A stretch of DNA of 51,409 nucleotides from Bacillota bacterium. GTDB taxonomy: Bacteria > Bacillota > Sulfobacillia > UBA3575 > DUQP01. Below are positions 7,450 to 15,705 of this stretch, piece after piece. Each line of letters starts with the position of its first letter. Position 1 is the stretch's first letter. The notes under the pieces are model-generated. The model had not been told where the DNA came from and did not search any database. It worked only from the letters and a program-made list of their open reading frames with translations. The stretch spans positions 1 to 51,409 of the forward strand of contig DUQP01000052.1 in assembly GCA_012837735.1 (NCBI GenBank), read 5' to 3'. Position numbers and translations under genes: made by a program.

Positions 7450-7947
7450 ATGCGCAAGGCGCAAACCGGAGGATATTTTTGGGCTGTGGCCAAAACTGTG
7501 GAAGCCGCGCTGGTGCGGATCGTGATCGGACTGTTGTTAGTGATGTTGGCGGTGCAAGGAATGATGACTTTGCCAGGGGCCAGCCAGCTATTAAATCCAG
7601 TCGCGAGCTTGGAAGGGGTGCCATTTCGTCCCGAGGCGATGCTGGCGGTGGCGGAGGATGGCCCGTGCCTTGAATTGGCGCTTGCGGAACAATACCTGAC
7701 GAATGGAAATCGGATCACTGTGTGGCGCAACGGTCGACAGGTGGGCACGTTGGAAGCCGGACGTTTATTTATTTCCGTGCGCGATGGCGATCAGCTGGCT
7801 TTGCAGGCACCAGTGGGATCGGAATATGAGGTACGGGTTGCTGGGAAGACACCGGAAATCCTTTCCCCAGTGCCAGGCGCCATTTACCAATGGCAGGGAG
7901 GTATACTGTTTCTGGAAACAGTATACTTACAGGGAGCGGATGACTAA
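7450..7947 (+). CDS. Membrane-anchored protein of unknown function
   Basis: A 165-residue protein I do not recognise. One transmembrane helix lies at about residues 18-42 (ALVRIVIGLLLVMLAVQGMM). It is followed by about 120 residues predicted outside, with many beta-like stretches (NRITVWRNGRQVGTLEAG, SEYEVRVAGKTPEILSPVPG) that suggest a small all-beta domain. The start ATG 7450 has GTGGGGGTG upstream, a moderate ribosome binding site. It sits between the DUF1858 gene and aroH with no shared overlap. The last part of the coding region contains a perfect 26-bp palindrome (7901-7926). No function is proposed. Confidence 0.6.
   Translation: MRKAQTGGYFWAVAKTVEAALVRIVIGLLLVMLAVQGMMTLPGASQLLNPVASLEGVPFRPEAMLAVAEDGPCLELALAEQYLTNGNRITVWRNGRQVGTLEAGRLFISVRDGDQLALQAPVGSEYEVRVAGKTPEILSPVPGAIYQWQGGILFLETVYLQGADD
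7901..7926. repeat. Perfect 26-bp palindrome
   Basis: GTATACTGTTTC (7901-7912), a 2-nt centre, and its exact reverse complement (7915-7926). It lies inside the 3' end of the preceding gene and 31 bp before the aroH promoter. It may be an operator or a processing site; it has no T-tract and so is not a standard terminator. Confidence 0.6.
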
Positions 7948-7956
7948 GCGGGTGTC

Positions 7957-7986
7957 TTGCGCCCTTTCTAGCGATCGTGCTATAAT
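7957..7986 (+). promoter_or_regulatory. Promoter of aroH
   Basis: TTGCGC at 7957-7962, an 18-nt spacer and TATAAT at 7981-7986. The expected start near 7993 lies just before the leader hairpin at 8000-8020. Confidence 0.65.
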
Positions 7987-7999
7987 TCATAAAAGGTTG

Positions 8000-8020
8000 G
8001 GGCACCCATTAGAGGTGCCC
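8000..8020 (+). promoter_or_regulatory. Leader hairpin upstream of aroH
   Basis: GGGCACC (8000-8006), a 7-nt loop and GGTGCCC (8014-8020), followed by TATTTT. It is at the very 5' end of the predicted aroH transcript. It resembles a weak terminator or a 5' stabilising stem; no leader peptide is visible. Confidence 0.45.
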
Positions 8021-8041
8021 TATTTTCCAGCGAGGAGCGGT

Positions 8042-8419
8042 ATGATGGGTGATCGGCTACGCGCCGTCCGTGGGGCTACTACGGTGGAAAAGAACGAAAA
8101 AGAGGCCATTTTGGATGCCAGCGCCGAATTATTGCAAGCGCTGACCGAAAAAAATGGTTTGACGGTGGGTGATTTGGCGGCGGTGATATTCACTGTCACA
8201 CCGGATCTGACGGCCGCCTTTCCGGCGGAGGCAGCGCGTGTTCGGCTCGGCTGGCATGCCGTGCCGCTTTTATGTGTTCAGGAGGCAGCAGTGCAAGGGG
8301 CACTGCCTTTTTGTGTGCGGGTGTTGTTGTTAGCGGAATTCCCAGCTGAACGCCAGCCGGCGCCGGTTTATTTGCGTCAGGCTATTTCTTTACGGCCCGA
8401 CTGGGCGGAAAAAGAGTAG
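8042..8419 (+). CDS. aroH: Chorismate mutase, AroH type
   Basis: A 125-residue monofunctional chorismate mutase converting chorismate to prephenate, the branch to Phe and Tyr. The family signature is RLRAVRGATTVEKNEKEAIL, with the arginines of RAVRGATT in the active site. GLTVGDLAAVIFTVTPDLTAAFPA, then the GWHAVPLLCVQEAAVQGALP motif with the binding glutamate/glutamine region, and PVYLRQAISLRPD complete the fold. Its length matches Bacillus AroH (about 127 residues). Of ATG 8042 and ATG 8045 either is possible; GAGGAG at 8032-8037 favours 8042 or 8045. The frame is open far upstream (to 7703), but that part overlaps the previous gene and is not conserved. Confidence 0.92.
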   Translation: MMGDRLRAVRGATTVEKNEKEAILDASAELLQALTEKNGLTVGDLAAVIFTVTPDLTAAFPAEAARVRLGWHAVPLLCVQEAAVQGALPFCVRVLLLAEFPAERQPAPVYLRQAISLRPDWAEKE

Positions 8420-8464
8420 GAGATCCTGGTTGTTTGTCGAATGCATCCTGCCGGAGGGGTAACG

Positions 8465-9181
8465 TTGGAGACGGACAATTGCACTAAGTTGACGATTGCG
8501 ATCGATGGGCCGGCCGGCGCCGGTAAGAGTACAGTAGCCCGGAAAGTGGCGCAGAGGATGGGGTACATATATTTGGACACGGGAGCAATGTATCGGGCGC
8601 TCACCCTGAAAGCCATTCGCCTGGGAGTTGATGCCTATGATGGAGTGGGGTTGGCTGCCTTATGCGATCAAACAGACATTCGCTTCACTACCCGGGCCCA
8701 CTTACAGGGTGGGCAACCAAAAGTATATCTGGACGGGGAGGATGTCAGCACCGAGATTAGATCTGCGCCGGTGGGGAGTCTGGTGTCGATCGTAGCGGCG
8801 CATCCAGAGGTGCGGGAGCGCTTTGTGCGCTTACAGAGACGGATCGCTGCCGGCGGCGGAGTGGTGGCGGACGGAAGGGATGTTGGTACATATGTTCTGC
8901 CGGCGGCCGAGGTAAAAATTTTTTTGACTGCCTCCTTTGCAGAGCGAGTACGGCGCCGCCACAGTGAACTGTTAGCGGCCGGTCGCAGTGTGAGTGAAGA
9001 AGAGGTCAGCGAAGAACTGAGCGCCCGGGATCGTATGGACTCGGAACGCCCGGTGGCCCCGCTTAAGCAAGCTCCGGATGCGATCATGATCGATACCACC
9101 GGAAGGACGATTGACGAAACGGTGTGTCAAGTGCTGGCTATCTGCTCCAGGAGGACAGGGAATGTTGTATCGGATTGCTAA
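8465..9181 (+). CDS. cmk: Cytidylate kinase
   Basis: A 238-residue CMP/dCMP kinase producing CDP/dCDP for nucleic acid and phospholipid synthesis. The P-loop GPAGAGKST, the substrate motif YLDTGAMYRALTLKA, the ADGRDVGTYVLP stretch and the lid motif ARDRMDSERPVAPLK are all present. TTG 8465 is preferred because GGAGGGG lies at 8453-8459; ATG 8441 would add eight residues and has no clear ribosome binding site. The 3' end overlaps plsC by 20 nt. The order cmk-plsC-ispH/rpsA is common in Clostridia. Confidence 0.93.
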   Translation: METDNCTKLTIAIDGPAGAGKSTVARKVAQRMGYIYLDTGAMYRALTLKAIRLGVDAYDGVGLAALCDQTDIRFTTRAHLQGGQPKVYLDGEDVSTEIRSAPVGSLVSIVAAHPEVRERFVRLQRRIAAGGGVVADGRDVGTYVLPAAEVKIFLTASFAERVRRRHSELLAAGRSVSEEEVSEELSARDRMDSERPVAPLKQAPDAIMIDTTGRTIDETVCQVLAICSRRTGNVVSDC

Positions 9182-9749
9182 AGCAGCGCTTTGGATTGTC
9201 TGCCGTCTGTTTTTTGCTGTGCGGGTGGAGGGATTGGAGAATATCCCGGCCGGACCGATCGTCGTGTGTGCCAATCACAGCTCTTTTTGGGATCCTCCTT
9301 TAGTAGGAATCTCTTTACCGCGGCACATCTCATTTATGGCCAAAGAAGAACTGTTCCGGATACCGGTGTTAGGATGGCTGCTGCCCCGGGTGCAGGCGTT
9401 TCCGGTAGCCCGGGGGCGCGGCGACCGGGGTGCAATCAGACATTCCCTAAGGGTTTTGCAACAGGGCGATGCCCTGGGGATCTTTCCGGAAGGACGCCGG
9501 GTGAAAACAGGGGAAGATGTGGTCCCACAAACGGGAGCAGCCTTTATTTCCCTGCGGGCGGATGTGCCGGTGGTACCTGTGGCGGTGGTTGGGAACTACC
9601 GTTTCCGACAACCGATGACGGTCCGATTTGGCAAGCCGGTGGATTTGGAAGAATATCGCGGGCAGAAACTTGATAATAAAATTCTTGCGAGAGTTGCTGA
9701 CAAAATAATGGAGGAAATTAGGGCCTTGATAGAGAAGCGCCCTGTTTAG
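9162..9749 (+). CDS. plsC: 1-acyl-sn-glycerol-3-phosphate acyltransferase
   Basis: A 195-residue membrane-associated acyltransferase adding the second acyl chain to lysophosphatidic acid. The catalytic NHSSFWD (NHx4D) and the FPEGRR glycerol-phosphate binding motif are clear, with an N-terminal hydrophobic segment (AALWIVCRLFFAV) and PVVPVAVVGNYRF near the end. ATG 9162 has AGGAGGACAGG directly upstream; the frame is open to 9111 within cmk, but the extension is not family-like. It is translationally coupled to cmk. Confidence 0.92.
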   Translation: MLYRIAKAALWIVCRLFFAVRVEGLENIPAGPIVVCANHSSFWDPPLVGISLPRHISFMAKEELFRIPVLGWLLPRVQAFPVARGRGDRGAIRHSLRVLQQGDALGIFPEGRRVKTGEDVVPQTGAAFISLRADVPVVPVAVVGNYRFRQPMTVRFGKPVDLEEYRGQKLDNKILARVADKIMEEIRALIEKRPV

Positions 9750-9776
9750 AGCTGGCAGTAATGCGGGGGATACTTT

Positions 9777-11921
9777 TTGGAAATAATGCTAGCGAAAAAT
9801 GCCGGTTATTGCAGCGGAGTCAAAACCGCCATTCAGCTTCTGGAGAACCTGCTGGCTGAGGGTGGACAAGTTTACTCGTTGGGCCCACCTATCCATAACC
9901 CACGGGCAGTGGCTGATTTAGCAGCCCGGGGTTTACGGGTGGTGACCGATTTGTCGGAAGCGGTGGGAAATGGCCGGCTGGTGATCCGCAGTCATGGCGC
10001 ACCACCGCAAATAATTAGGGAAGCGCAAGAAAAAGGTTTGGATGTGGCGGATGCTACCTGCCGCCGGGTGAAACAGGCCCAGGAAGCGGCACGGGAGTTG
10101 TTGGATGACGGTCTTGACGTGATCGTTGTCGGCGACGAAACGCATCCGGAGGTTATAGGCATAGTCGGGGCTATCGAGGGAAGGGCAACTGTCGTGGCCA
10201 GTGCCGATGCGGTAGCGGCATTGCCGCCCCTCGGCCAGGTAGGAGTGGTAGCCCAGACCACGCAACGACCGGAAGTGGTGGCGGAAATTGTAGCTGAACT
10301 GCGGAAGAAGGCCAAACGCCTGATCTTCAGGGATACGCTTTGTCCTGCCACTGCCCGGCGACAAACAGAAGCGTGGGAGATGGCGCACGCAGCAGATGTG
10401 ATGCTGGTAGTAGGGGGGCGCAACAGCGCCAACACACGAAAACTGGCGGAAATCTGCCGACAGAGCGGGGCCCGCACCTACCTGATTGAAGGCCCGGAAG
10501 AGATTGATCCGGCTTGGTTTCAAGACTCGGACCGGGTAGGGATCACCGCCGGGGCATCGACCCCCGACTGGCTACTAAAGGAGGTAGTGGCAAAGATGGA
10601 AGAAACCAAGGACAGGGCTGAATTAGGTAACACAGAGGAATTGACGGCCGCAGCGGAGATAACACCGGAGGAAGCGACAGACGTTGCTGAGACTCCCGAA
10701 GAAGATGTGGGAGCGCCGGCTGCGGAAGCGGGTGATGTGTTGGATCCAGGTGACATCACCATGCAGGAGCTTGAACCGGGACAAGTGACAAAAGGGAAGG
10801 TCGTCCAGGTGGCCAGCGACCACGTCCTGGTCGATGTCGGCTATAAATCCGAGGGCGTCATTCCCTTTTCGGAGTTGAGCCACCGCGAAATTGCAGCCCC
10901 AGCCGATGTTGTATCGGAAGGGGAAGAAATAGATGTATATGTGTTGAGCGTTGACAACAAAGAAGGCGGATTGCTACTGTCCAAGAAGCGGGCGGACGAG
11001 GAATCTGCTTGGGAATATATCGCCGATAAATACGAAAAAGGGGAAATCCTCACCGTACCGGTGATCGAGGAAGTAAAGGGCGGACTCGTGGTAGATGTTG
11101 GGCTGCGCGGTTTTATGCCGGCTTCGCATGTGGAACGGGGCTATGTCAGTGACTTGAGCAAATACGTGGGCCAGAATGTGCGGGTACGCGTATTGGAACT
11201 AGATCAGAGCAAGAATCGCGTTATTCTTTCTCAAAAAGTCGTTTTAGAAGAGGAATATGAGCGGATGAAAGAAGAAACCTGGGCTAACATCAGCGAGGGT
11301 CAAGTGCGGCATGGTACCGTCAAGAGCATTACCGATTTCGGTGCTTTCATCGACCTGGGTGGAGTGGACGGCCTGTTGCATGTTTCTGAGATGGCCTGGG
11401 GCCGCGTCCATCACCCTTCAGAAGTCGTACAAATTGGAGAAGAAATCGATGTCAAGGTTTTACGCGTTGATCGCGAAGCAGGCCGGATCTCCCTCGGTCT
11501 GAAGCAAATTTTGCCTGATCCATGGCAGAACGTGGCTGATAAGTACCCGGTTGATTCCGTGGTGGAAGGTCGTGTTGTAAGATTGGCTCCCTTTGGCGCT
11601 TTTGTGGAATTGGAACCGGGAGTGGACGGACTGGTGCACATCTCGGAGTTGGCCGACCGGCGGGTGGCGACTCCCGATGAGGTGGTGCAGCCCGGCGACC
11701 AGGTGAAAGTAAAGGTTTTGAAAGTGCGCCCGAATGAAAAGCGCATTAGTCTGAGCTTGAAGGAAGCAATGCAGGACCGCGAGCGCCAGGTCATGGAAGA
11801 ATATATGGATGACCGCAGCAGCTCGAGCACAGGCGGTGTTACTTTGGGCGAAATGTTGGGCGACTTGGCCAATGACATGAAAGAAAGAGTTAACGCGGTG
11901 AGCGAGGAGGCCGACGACTAA
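9777..11921 (+). CDS. ispH: IspH-ribosomal protein S1 fusion (HMBPP reductase + four S1 domains)
   Basis: One 714-residue polypeptide with two functions. Residues 1-283 are IspH, the [4Fe-4S] enzyme making IPP and DMAPP from HMBPP. Its cluster cysteines are C12 (AGYCSGV), the one in ADATCRRV and the one in DTLCPATARR, with SHGAPP and DETHPEV also conserved. A Glu/Ala-rich linker (about 284-330) leads to four S1 RNA-binding domains (about 331-690), two of them with the full pattern FGAFIDLGGVDGLLHVSEM or FGAFVELEPGVDGLVHISEL. The fusion is known from Clostridia. Start TTG 9777 has GGGGGA upstream; ATG 9786 is an alternative. It ends shortly before fni, also an isoprenoid gene. Confidence 0.95.
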   Translation: MEIMLAKNAGYCSGVKTAIQLLENLLAEGGQVYSLGPPIHNPRAVADLAARGLRVVTDLSEAVGNGRLVIRSHGAPPQIIREAQEKGLDVADATCRRVKQAQEAARELLDDGLDVIVVGDETHPEVIGIVGAIEGRATVVASADAVAALPPLGQVGVVAQTTQRPEVVAEIVAELRKKAKRLIFRDTLCPATARRQTEAWEMAHAADVMLVVGGRNSANTRKLAEICRQSGARTYLIEGPEEIDPAWFQDSDRVGITAGASTPDWLLKEVVAKMEETKDRAELGNTEELTAAAEITPEEATDVAETPEEDVGAPAAEAGDVLDPGDITMQELEPGQVTKGKVVQVASDHVLVDVGYKSEGVIPFSELSHREIAAPADVVSEGEEIDVYVLSVDNKEGGLLLSKKRADEESAWEYIADKYEKGEILTVPVIEEVKGGLVVDVGLRGFMPASHVERGYVSDLSKYVGQNVRVRVLELDQSKNRVILSQKVVLEEEYERMKEETWANISEGQVRHGTVKSITDFGAFIDLGGVDGLLHVSEMAWGRVHHPSEVVQIGEEIDVKVLRVDREAGRISLGLKQILPDPWQNVADKYPVDSVVEGRVVRLAPFGAFVELEPGVDGLVHISELADRRVATPDEVVQPGDQVKVKVLKVRPNEKRISLSLKEAMQDRERQVMEEYMDDRSSSSTGGVTLGEMLGDLANDMKERVNAVSEEADD

Positions 11922-11956
11922 TTAAGACGGCGGGCAATAAAACCACCCGTTCGGCG

Positions 11957-13030
11957 GTGGCAGAAAACAGCCGGCAACGTCCGGCGCGCAAGCTGGCGCA
12001 CCTGCAAGGGGTGTGCCAGCTTCCTGATGGTCCCGGGGATCCCGGGTTCCGGGATGTTTTTTTACTTCATAACTGCCTGCCGGAGCTAGATTACAGCCAA
12101 ATTGACCTTTCAAGCAGCTGGTGTGGGAGAAAATTGGCCTCGCCCCTGGTAATCAATGCCATCACAGGTGGTGCCGCAGCGACGAAAAGGCTGAATGCTG
12201 CTTTAGCAAGGGCAGCGGCCCGGTTCGGAATGGGTATGGCGGTCGGCTCCCAGACTGCCGCCGTGGAAGACGAGACCCTGGCGGAGACATTCCAGGTTGT
12301 GCGGCAGGAATATCCCGAGGGATTCATCATGGCGAACGTGTCTGCCACCGCTCCGGTGCAGACGGCTTTAAAAGCGGTACAGATGCTACGGGCTGATGCT
12401 TTGCAGGTGCATCTGAATGTGCCGCAGGAATTGGCAATGGCGGAGGGAGAGCGCTCTTTTGTAGGAACCCTGGAGAACATTAAGGCAATCCAAGCAGGGG
12501 TACCCGTACCCGTGATCGTGAAAGAAGTGGGATTCGGCATTGCCGGGCGGGAAGCCCGGCGCCTGGTCGAAATCGGAATCAAGGCTTTAGATGTGGCGGG
12601 CAAGGGCGGCACCAATTTCCTGGCAGTGGAAGCTTGGCGGCGGGGTGAGGAGCTGGCCCCGGCTTTATTGAACTGGGGTCTGCCGACCGTGGTCAGCCTG
12701 TTAGATGTATTGCAGGCCACTGCCGGACAAGTGCAGGTGATGGCCTCAGGGGGCGTGCGCAGCGGTTTGGATGCGGTGAAAGCATTATCACTGGGCGCGG
12801 ACATGGTGGGCATGGCCGGTCCCCTGGTGCGCATGTTGATGGAGAGCGAAGAGCTGTTACAAGCCGAATTGGAACGCCTACATGAAGAAATGCGCACCGC
12901 GATGCTGATGTGTGGTGCGGCCAACCTGACAGAATTGCGCGAACGGGTTAATGTCATCATTTTAGGTGAGACAAAGGACTGGTTGCAGGCCCGTGGAATT
13001 TCGGTCCGGCCATTTGCCTGCCGGGTTTAG
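11957..13030 (+). CDS. fni: Isopentenyl-diphosphate delta-isomerase, type 2 (FMN-dependent)
   Basis: A 357-residue type II IDI interconverting IPP and DMAPP with FMN and NADPH. Family motifs are RKLAHL at the start, SPLVINAITGG, AVGSQTAAVED, ADALQVHLNVPQELAM, VIVKEVGFGI, DVAGKGGTNFLAVE and the phosphate-binding ASGGVRSGLDAVKAL. Start GTG 11957 lies inside a short hairpin (CCACC/GGTGG, about 11943-11960) and lacks a strong ribosome binding site, so translation may depend on coupling to the upstream ispH-rpsA gene 35 nt away. A strong terminator follows. Confidence 0.93.
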   Translation: MAENSRQRPARKLAHLQGVCQLPDGPGDPGFRDVFLLHNCLPELDYSQIDLSSSWCGRKLASPLVINAITGGAAATKRLNAALARAAARFGMGMAVGSQTAAVEDETLAETFQVVRQEYPEGFIMANVSATAPVQTALKAVQMLRADALQVHLNVPQELAMAEGERSFVGTLENIKAIQAGVPVPVIVKEVGFGIAGREARRLVEIGIKALDVAGKGGTNFLAVEAWRRGEELAPALLNWGLPTVVSLLDVLQATAGQVQVMASGGVRSGLDAVKALSLGADMVGMAGPLVRMLMESEELLQAELERLHEEMRTAMLMCGAANLTELRERVNVIILGETKDWLQARGISVRPFACRV

Positions 13031-13054
13031 CATTAACAACCCCTGACCTTTACT

Positions 13055-13078
13055 GCTGTCCTCGGGACAGCTTTTTTT
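13055..13078 (+). terminator. Terminator after fni
   Basis: GCTGTCC / GGACAGC stem with a 3-nt loop, followed by seven T. Confidence 0.88.
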
Positions 13079-13148
13079 ATGCCAGAATAGGCCCAAACGT
13101 GGCCGGGTACGCTAATGATTGCAAATCCCGGTTTTGGGAGGGTTAGCG

Positions 13149-13820
13149 ATGACGGTAGGAACGGTATTGTTGGTGATTTTGGCGATCGCAATCTATTTTG
13201 GATTGACAGAACGGGTTTTGGACCGGATGCGTCTATCGGACAGGGCAGCCCTGGCCTTTGTTGCTGCTATGTTGCTCGGAGGCCTTATTGATATCCCAAT
13301 CGCAGCTCGCCCGGTGGAGGTGTCCATCAACGTTGGTGGAGGCCTCGTGCCGTTGGTTCTGGTTGGCTATCTCCTTTATAGCGCTGATACGGGTGCGGAA
13401 CGAATACGGGCGATCGTGGCGGCAGTGGTGGCGGCGGGAGCGGTGTATGGTCTGGCAAAATTGTTGCCTGCCGAGCCTGGCCGGTTGTTGTTTGATCCCA
13501 CCTATTTATTCGCCGGCGCAGCCGGTTTGGTCGCTTACCTGTTTGGGCGTTCACGCCGGGCGGCTTTTATCGCCGGTTTATTGAGCATCATCCTCGCTGA
13601 TGTGATTCAACTGACTGAGTTGATTATGGGCGGTATTCCTGGACGGACGGACATCGGGGGAGCCGGAATATTCGATTCCGTGATCTTGAGCGGGGTGCTG
13701 GCGGTGGCATTTGCGGAGATACTTGGTGAGACCCGGGAACGCCTGCAAGGCGGCCACAAACCGCGCTCCGCGAGCCAGGAATCCACTCATCGGTCAGAAA
13801 GGGGCGATGGTGATGAGTAA
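13149..13820 (+). CDS. DUF1614 family membrane protein
   Basis: A 223-residue integral membrane protein with about six hydrophobic segments (TVLLVILAIAIYFGL, ALAFVAAMLLGGLIDIPI, LVPLVLVGYLLYSA, IVAAVVAAGAVYGLA, a segment after PTYLFAGAAGLVAYLFG, and a C-terminal SVILSGVLAVAFAEIL). Residues DIPIA and the GGIPGRTDIGGAGIFDSVIL stretch fit DUF1614, a family next to spoIIP in Clostridia; biochemical role unknown. Start ATG 13149 has GGGAGGG at about 13136-13142; the frame is open to TTG 13119. The hydrophilic C-terminus overlaps spoIIP by 8 nt. Confidence 0.75.
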   Translation: MTVGTVLLVILAIAIYFGLTERVLDRMRLSDRAALAFVAAMLLGGLIDIPIAARPVEVSINVGGGLVPLVLVGYLLYSADTGAERIRAIVAAVVAAGAVYGLAKLLPAEPGRLLFDPTYLFAGAAGLVAYLFGRSRRAAFIAGLLSIILADVIQLTELIMGGIPGRTDIGGAGIFDSVILSGVLAVAFAEILGETRERLQGGHKPRSASQESTHRSERGDGDE

Positions 13821-14964
13821 ACGGGTTCTAATCATACCGTTGGCGTGGTTGTGTGTTTTTTTGCTTGTCTGCCCCGTCATGGCCGCCAATGAAGCAGATG
13901 AGGACCTGGAGGGTTTTTTCACCCTGCTCGGGGAAGACGGCGAGGAAATCTTCTGGACGGGGTTGCAGCTGGGAGTAGGGGATCAGGTGATCACGGCCGA
14001 TAATAAGCGCTACCAAGTCACTGCTGTGAACGGGTATCAAGCGGAAACCCGTTTCGTGGAAGAGGTGCACTTGATGAGCGAACCGGAAGAGGCCGCCTTA
14101 GCTGTGGCGGAAAACCAGGCCGCCGTTTATCCAGTCACACTGCTGGACCGTCCAGTAGGTGTCTATTGCACCCATAGTGACGAGTCCTATGTGCCCACCG
14201 AGGGAGGCGCTTCAGTCCGGGCTGGTGGCGGGATTTTACATGTAGCTGAGAGCTTTGCGCGCGGTTTGAAAAGAGCTGGCGTAGAGGCAATTTTTGATAA
14301 CACATTGCATGCACCGCACGATACGGCAGCCTATGATCGGTCGCGGCGGACGGCCGAGAATTTGATGCAGCGGCAATTGGGGGCGCTGTTCGATATCCAC
14401 CGCGATACCGGGCCGGAAGAAAAATATGAGGCCGAAGTGGGTGGTCGGAAAGTGGCGCAGGTGGCGATCGTGATTGGCCGAGAGAATCCTGCCATGGAAG
14501 CTAACCTTGAGTTCGCGCGTCGCTTAAAGGCTGTTGCCGACCGTCTGTATCCGGGATTGGTGCGTGGCATTCTCATCGCGCGCGGACGTTATAATCAGGA
14601 TTTGACGCCGCGGGCGGTTTTGCTTGAGGTCGGCACCCACAACATTGACCGGGCCAGTGCGGAACGCGGGGCAATGTTGTTGGCGGAAGCGGTTCCGGAG
14701 ACGTTAAAATCAATTTCGGGGTCAGCGGAGGCGGATCGGGGTTCCTGGAGCGCCGTTGGTTGGATTGTGTTGCTGTCCGTGTTGGGCTTAGGTGGTTACT
14801 TGTTGTTGAGTACTGGCGGTATTAAAGAAGCGGGCGCGAAGTTGCGGCGCATGTTCGGACGGGAAATGGCGAGCTTTTTCGGTCCATTGGAATGGACGCA
14901 AAAACGCTTCCGTCGGTCCCGGGAGGAGAGTCCAAGGCGGCCGGATCGGGATGATGAAGATTGA
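13813..14964 (+). CDS. spoIIP: Stage II sporulation protein P
   Basis: A 383-residue peptidoglycan amidase/endopeptidase which, with SpoIID and SpoIIM, removes septal peptidoglycan during engulfment. Residues 1-22 form a signal or anchor segment (VLIIPLAWLCVFLLVCPVMA). The catalytic core has YCTHSDESYVPTEGG with the zinc-binding histidine, then DNTLHAPHDTAAYDRSR, VIGRENPAMEANLEFA, and VLLEVGTHNI near the end. Unusually a second transmembrane segment lies near residue 320 (AVGWIVLLSVLGLGGYLLL), followed by a basic tail. ATG 13813 is preferred (AAAGGGG at 13798-13804); ATG 13807 is too close to it. Sigma-E control is expected from the family. Confidence 0.92.
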   Translation: MSKRVLIIPLAWLCVFLLVCPVMAANEADEDLEGFFTLLGEDGEEIFWTGLQLGVGDQVITADNKRYQVTAVNGYQAETRFVEEVHLMSEPEEAALAVAENQAAVYPVTLLDRPVGVYCTHSDESYVPTEGGASVRAGGGILHVAESFARGLKRAGVEAIFDNTLHAPHDTAAYDRSRRTAENLMQRQLGALFDIHRDTGPEEKYEAEVGGRKVAQVAIVIGRENPAMEANLEFARRLKAVADRLYPGLVRGILIARGRYNQDLTPRAVLLEVGTHNIDRASAERGAMLLAEAVPETLKSISGSAEADRGSWSAVGWIVLLSVLGLGGYLLLSTGGIKEAGAKLRRMFGREMASFFGPLEWTQKRFRRSREESPRRPDRDDED

Positions 14965-15665
14965 AAACCTATGGTATTACTGTCTACTATGGGGCGGATC
15001 AGCAGAAGCCAGGGGTTTTTCCTCTGGCTTCTGCCCGTTTCCCGGCAGCCGTTTGTCACGTGGGTCCCTGCCGGCGGCCCTGGGTGCTACAAAACGCCTT
15101 GTTTGGTACCGCTGCGTTGTTTGGCTGGGGCGGAGAGACGGTGCGCTGGTATGATGTGTTGCAAAACCGCAGTCGGATGGGAGGGCCAGTTCTGGGTGGT
15201 CGTTTACCGATCTCTGCAAATTTGCTGTTTTATTATTGCTTTGGGGGGACCCACTCTTCGCCGGTGGCAGCGGCGTTGCATTTGGGTCTTTTGTCGCAAG
15301 CACCTTCTCTTGCCGAGATCCAATCAATCCCGCATTTTGATCGCCTACCGCACAAACAAGTGGGGACGCCTCTGTTTTGGGGCCGCGATGTAGAAGGCAA
15401 ACTGGTGTGCACGATTGGCACTGCCGGCCAAGATAAGGCAGTGCTGGATGTGGTCAGGGAGGTCTGCCGGGCGGCCGGAGTGCCAGGCGTGGAATTTCGA
15501 CCGGCGGGTGTTTGTTTACATCCTTTCACCCAGCTGGGCGGAGGTCTATCCCGGCGCCTGGGTTTTGTGCGCGGCGGACGTCTCTTGGCAGCGCAAGGGA
15601 TCCTGCGACGCTGGGATTGCTTTTTGACGTTGACGGGCCGTAGCTTGACGCCTAACAGTAAATAA
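14961..15665 (+). CDS. DUF3189 family protein (start uncertain)
   Basis: The conserved domain starts at about residue 88: LLFYYCFGGTHSSPVAAALH, then IPHFDRLPHKQVGTPLFWGRD and GKLVCTIGTAGQDKAVL, as in DUF3189. This family lies between spoIIP and the DUF512 gene in many Clostridia; its function is unknown. The frame stays open back to TTG 14961, which overlaps the spoIIP stop by 4 nt, giving 234 residues. Relatives usually begin at the FYYCFGG strand, so ATG 15177 or TTG 15222 may be the true start. The extra 72-87 codons contain a strong hairpin (15002-15034) and no recognised domain. Confidence 0.65.
   Translation: MKTYGITVYYGADQQKPGVFPLASARFPAAVCHVGPCRRPWVLQNALFGTAALFGWGGETVRWYDVLQNRSRMGGPVLGGRLPISANLLFYYCFGGTHSSPVAAALHLGLLSQAPSLAEIQSIPHFDRLPHKQVGTPLFWGRDVEGKLVCTIGTAGQDKAVLDVVREVCRAAGVPGVEFRPAGVCLHPFTQLGGGLSRRLGFVRGGRLLAAQGILRRWDCFLTLTGRSLTPNSK
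15002..15034 (+). other. Strong hairpin downstream of spoIIP
   Basis: GCAGAAGCCAGGGG (15002-15015), loop TTTTT, then CCTCTGGCTTCTGC (15021-15034): a 14-bp stem with one G-U pair. It lacks a clean T-tract. It lies inside the longest version of the DUF3189 frame and could be a terminator or processing site if that gene starts later. Confidence 0.6.
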
Positions 15666-15705
15666 CTGATAATAGAGAATGATATCCACAGGGGAGGTGG
15701 CTCGA

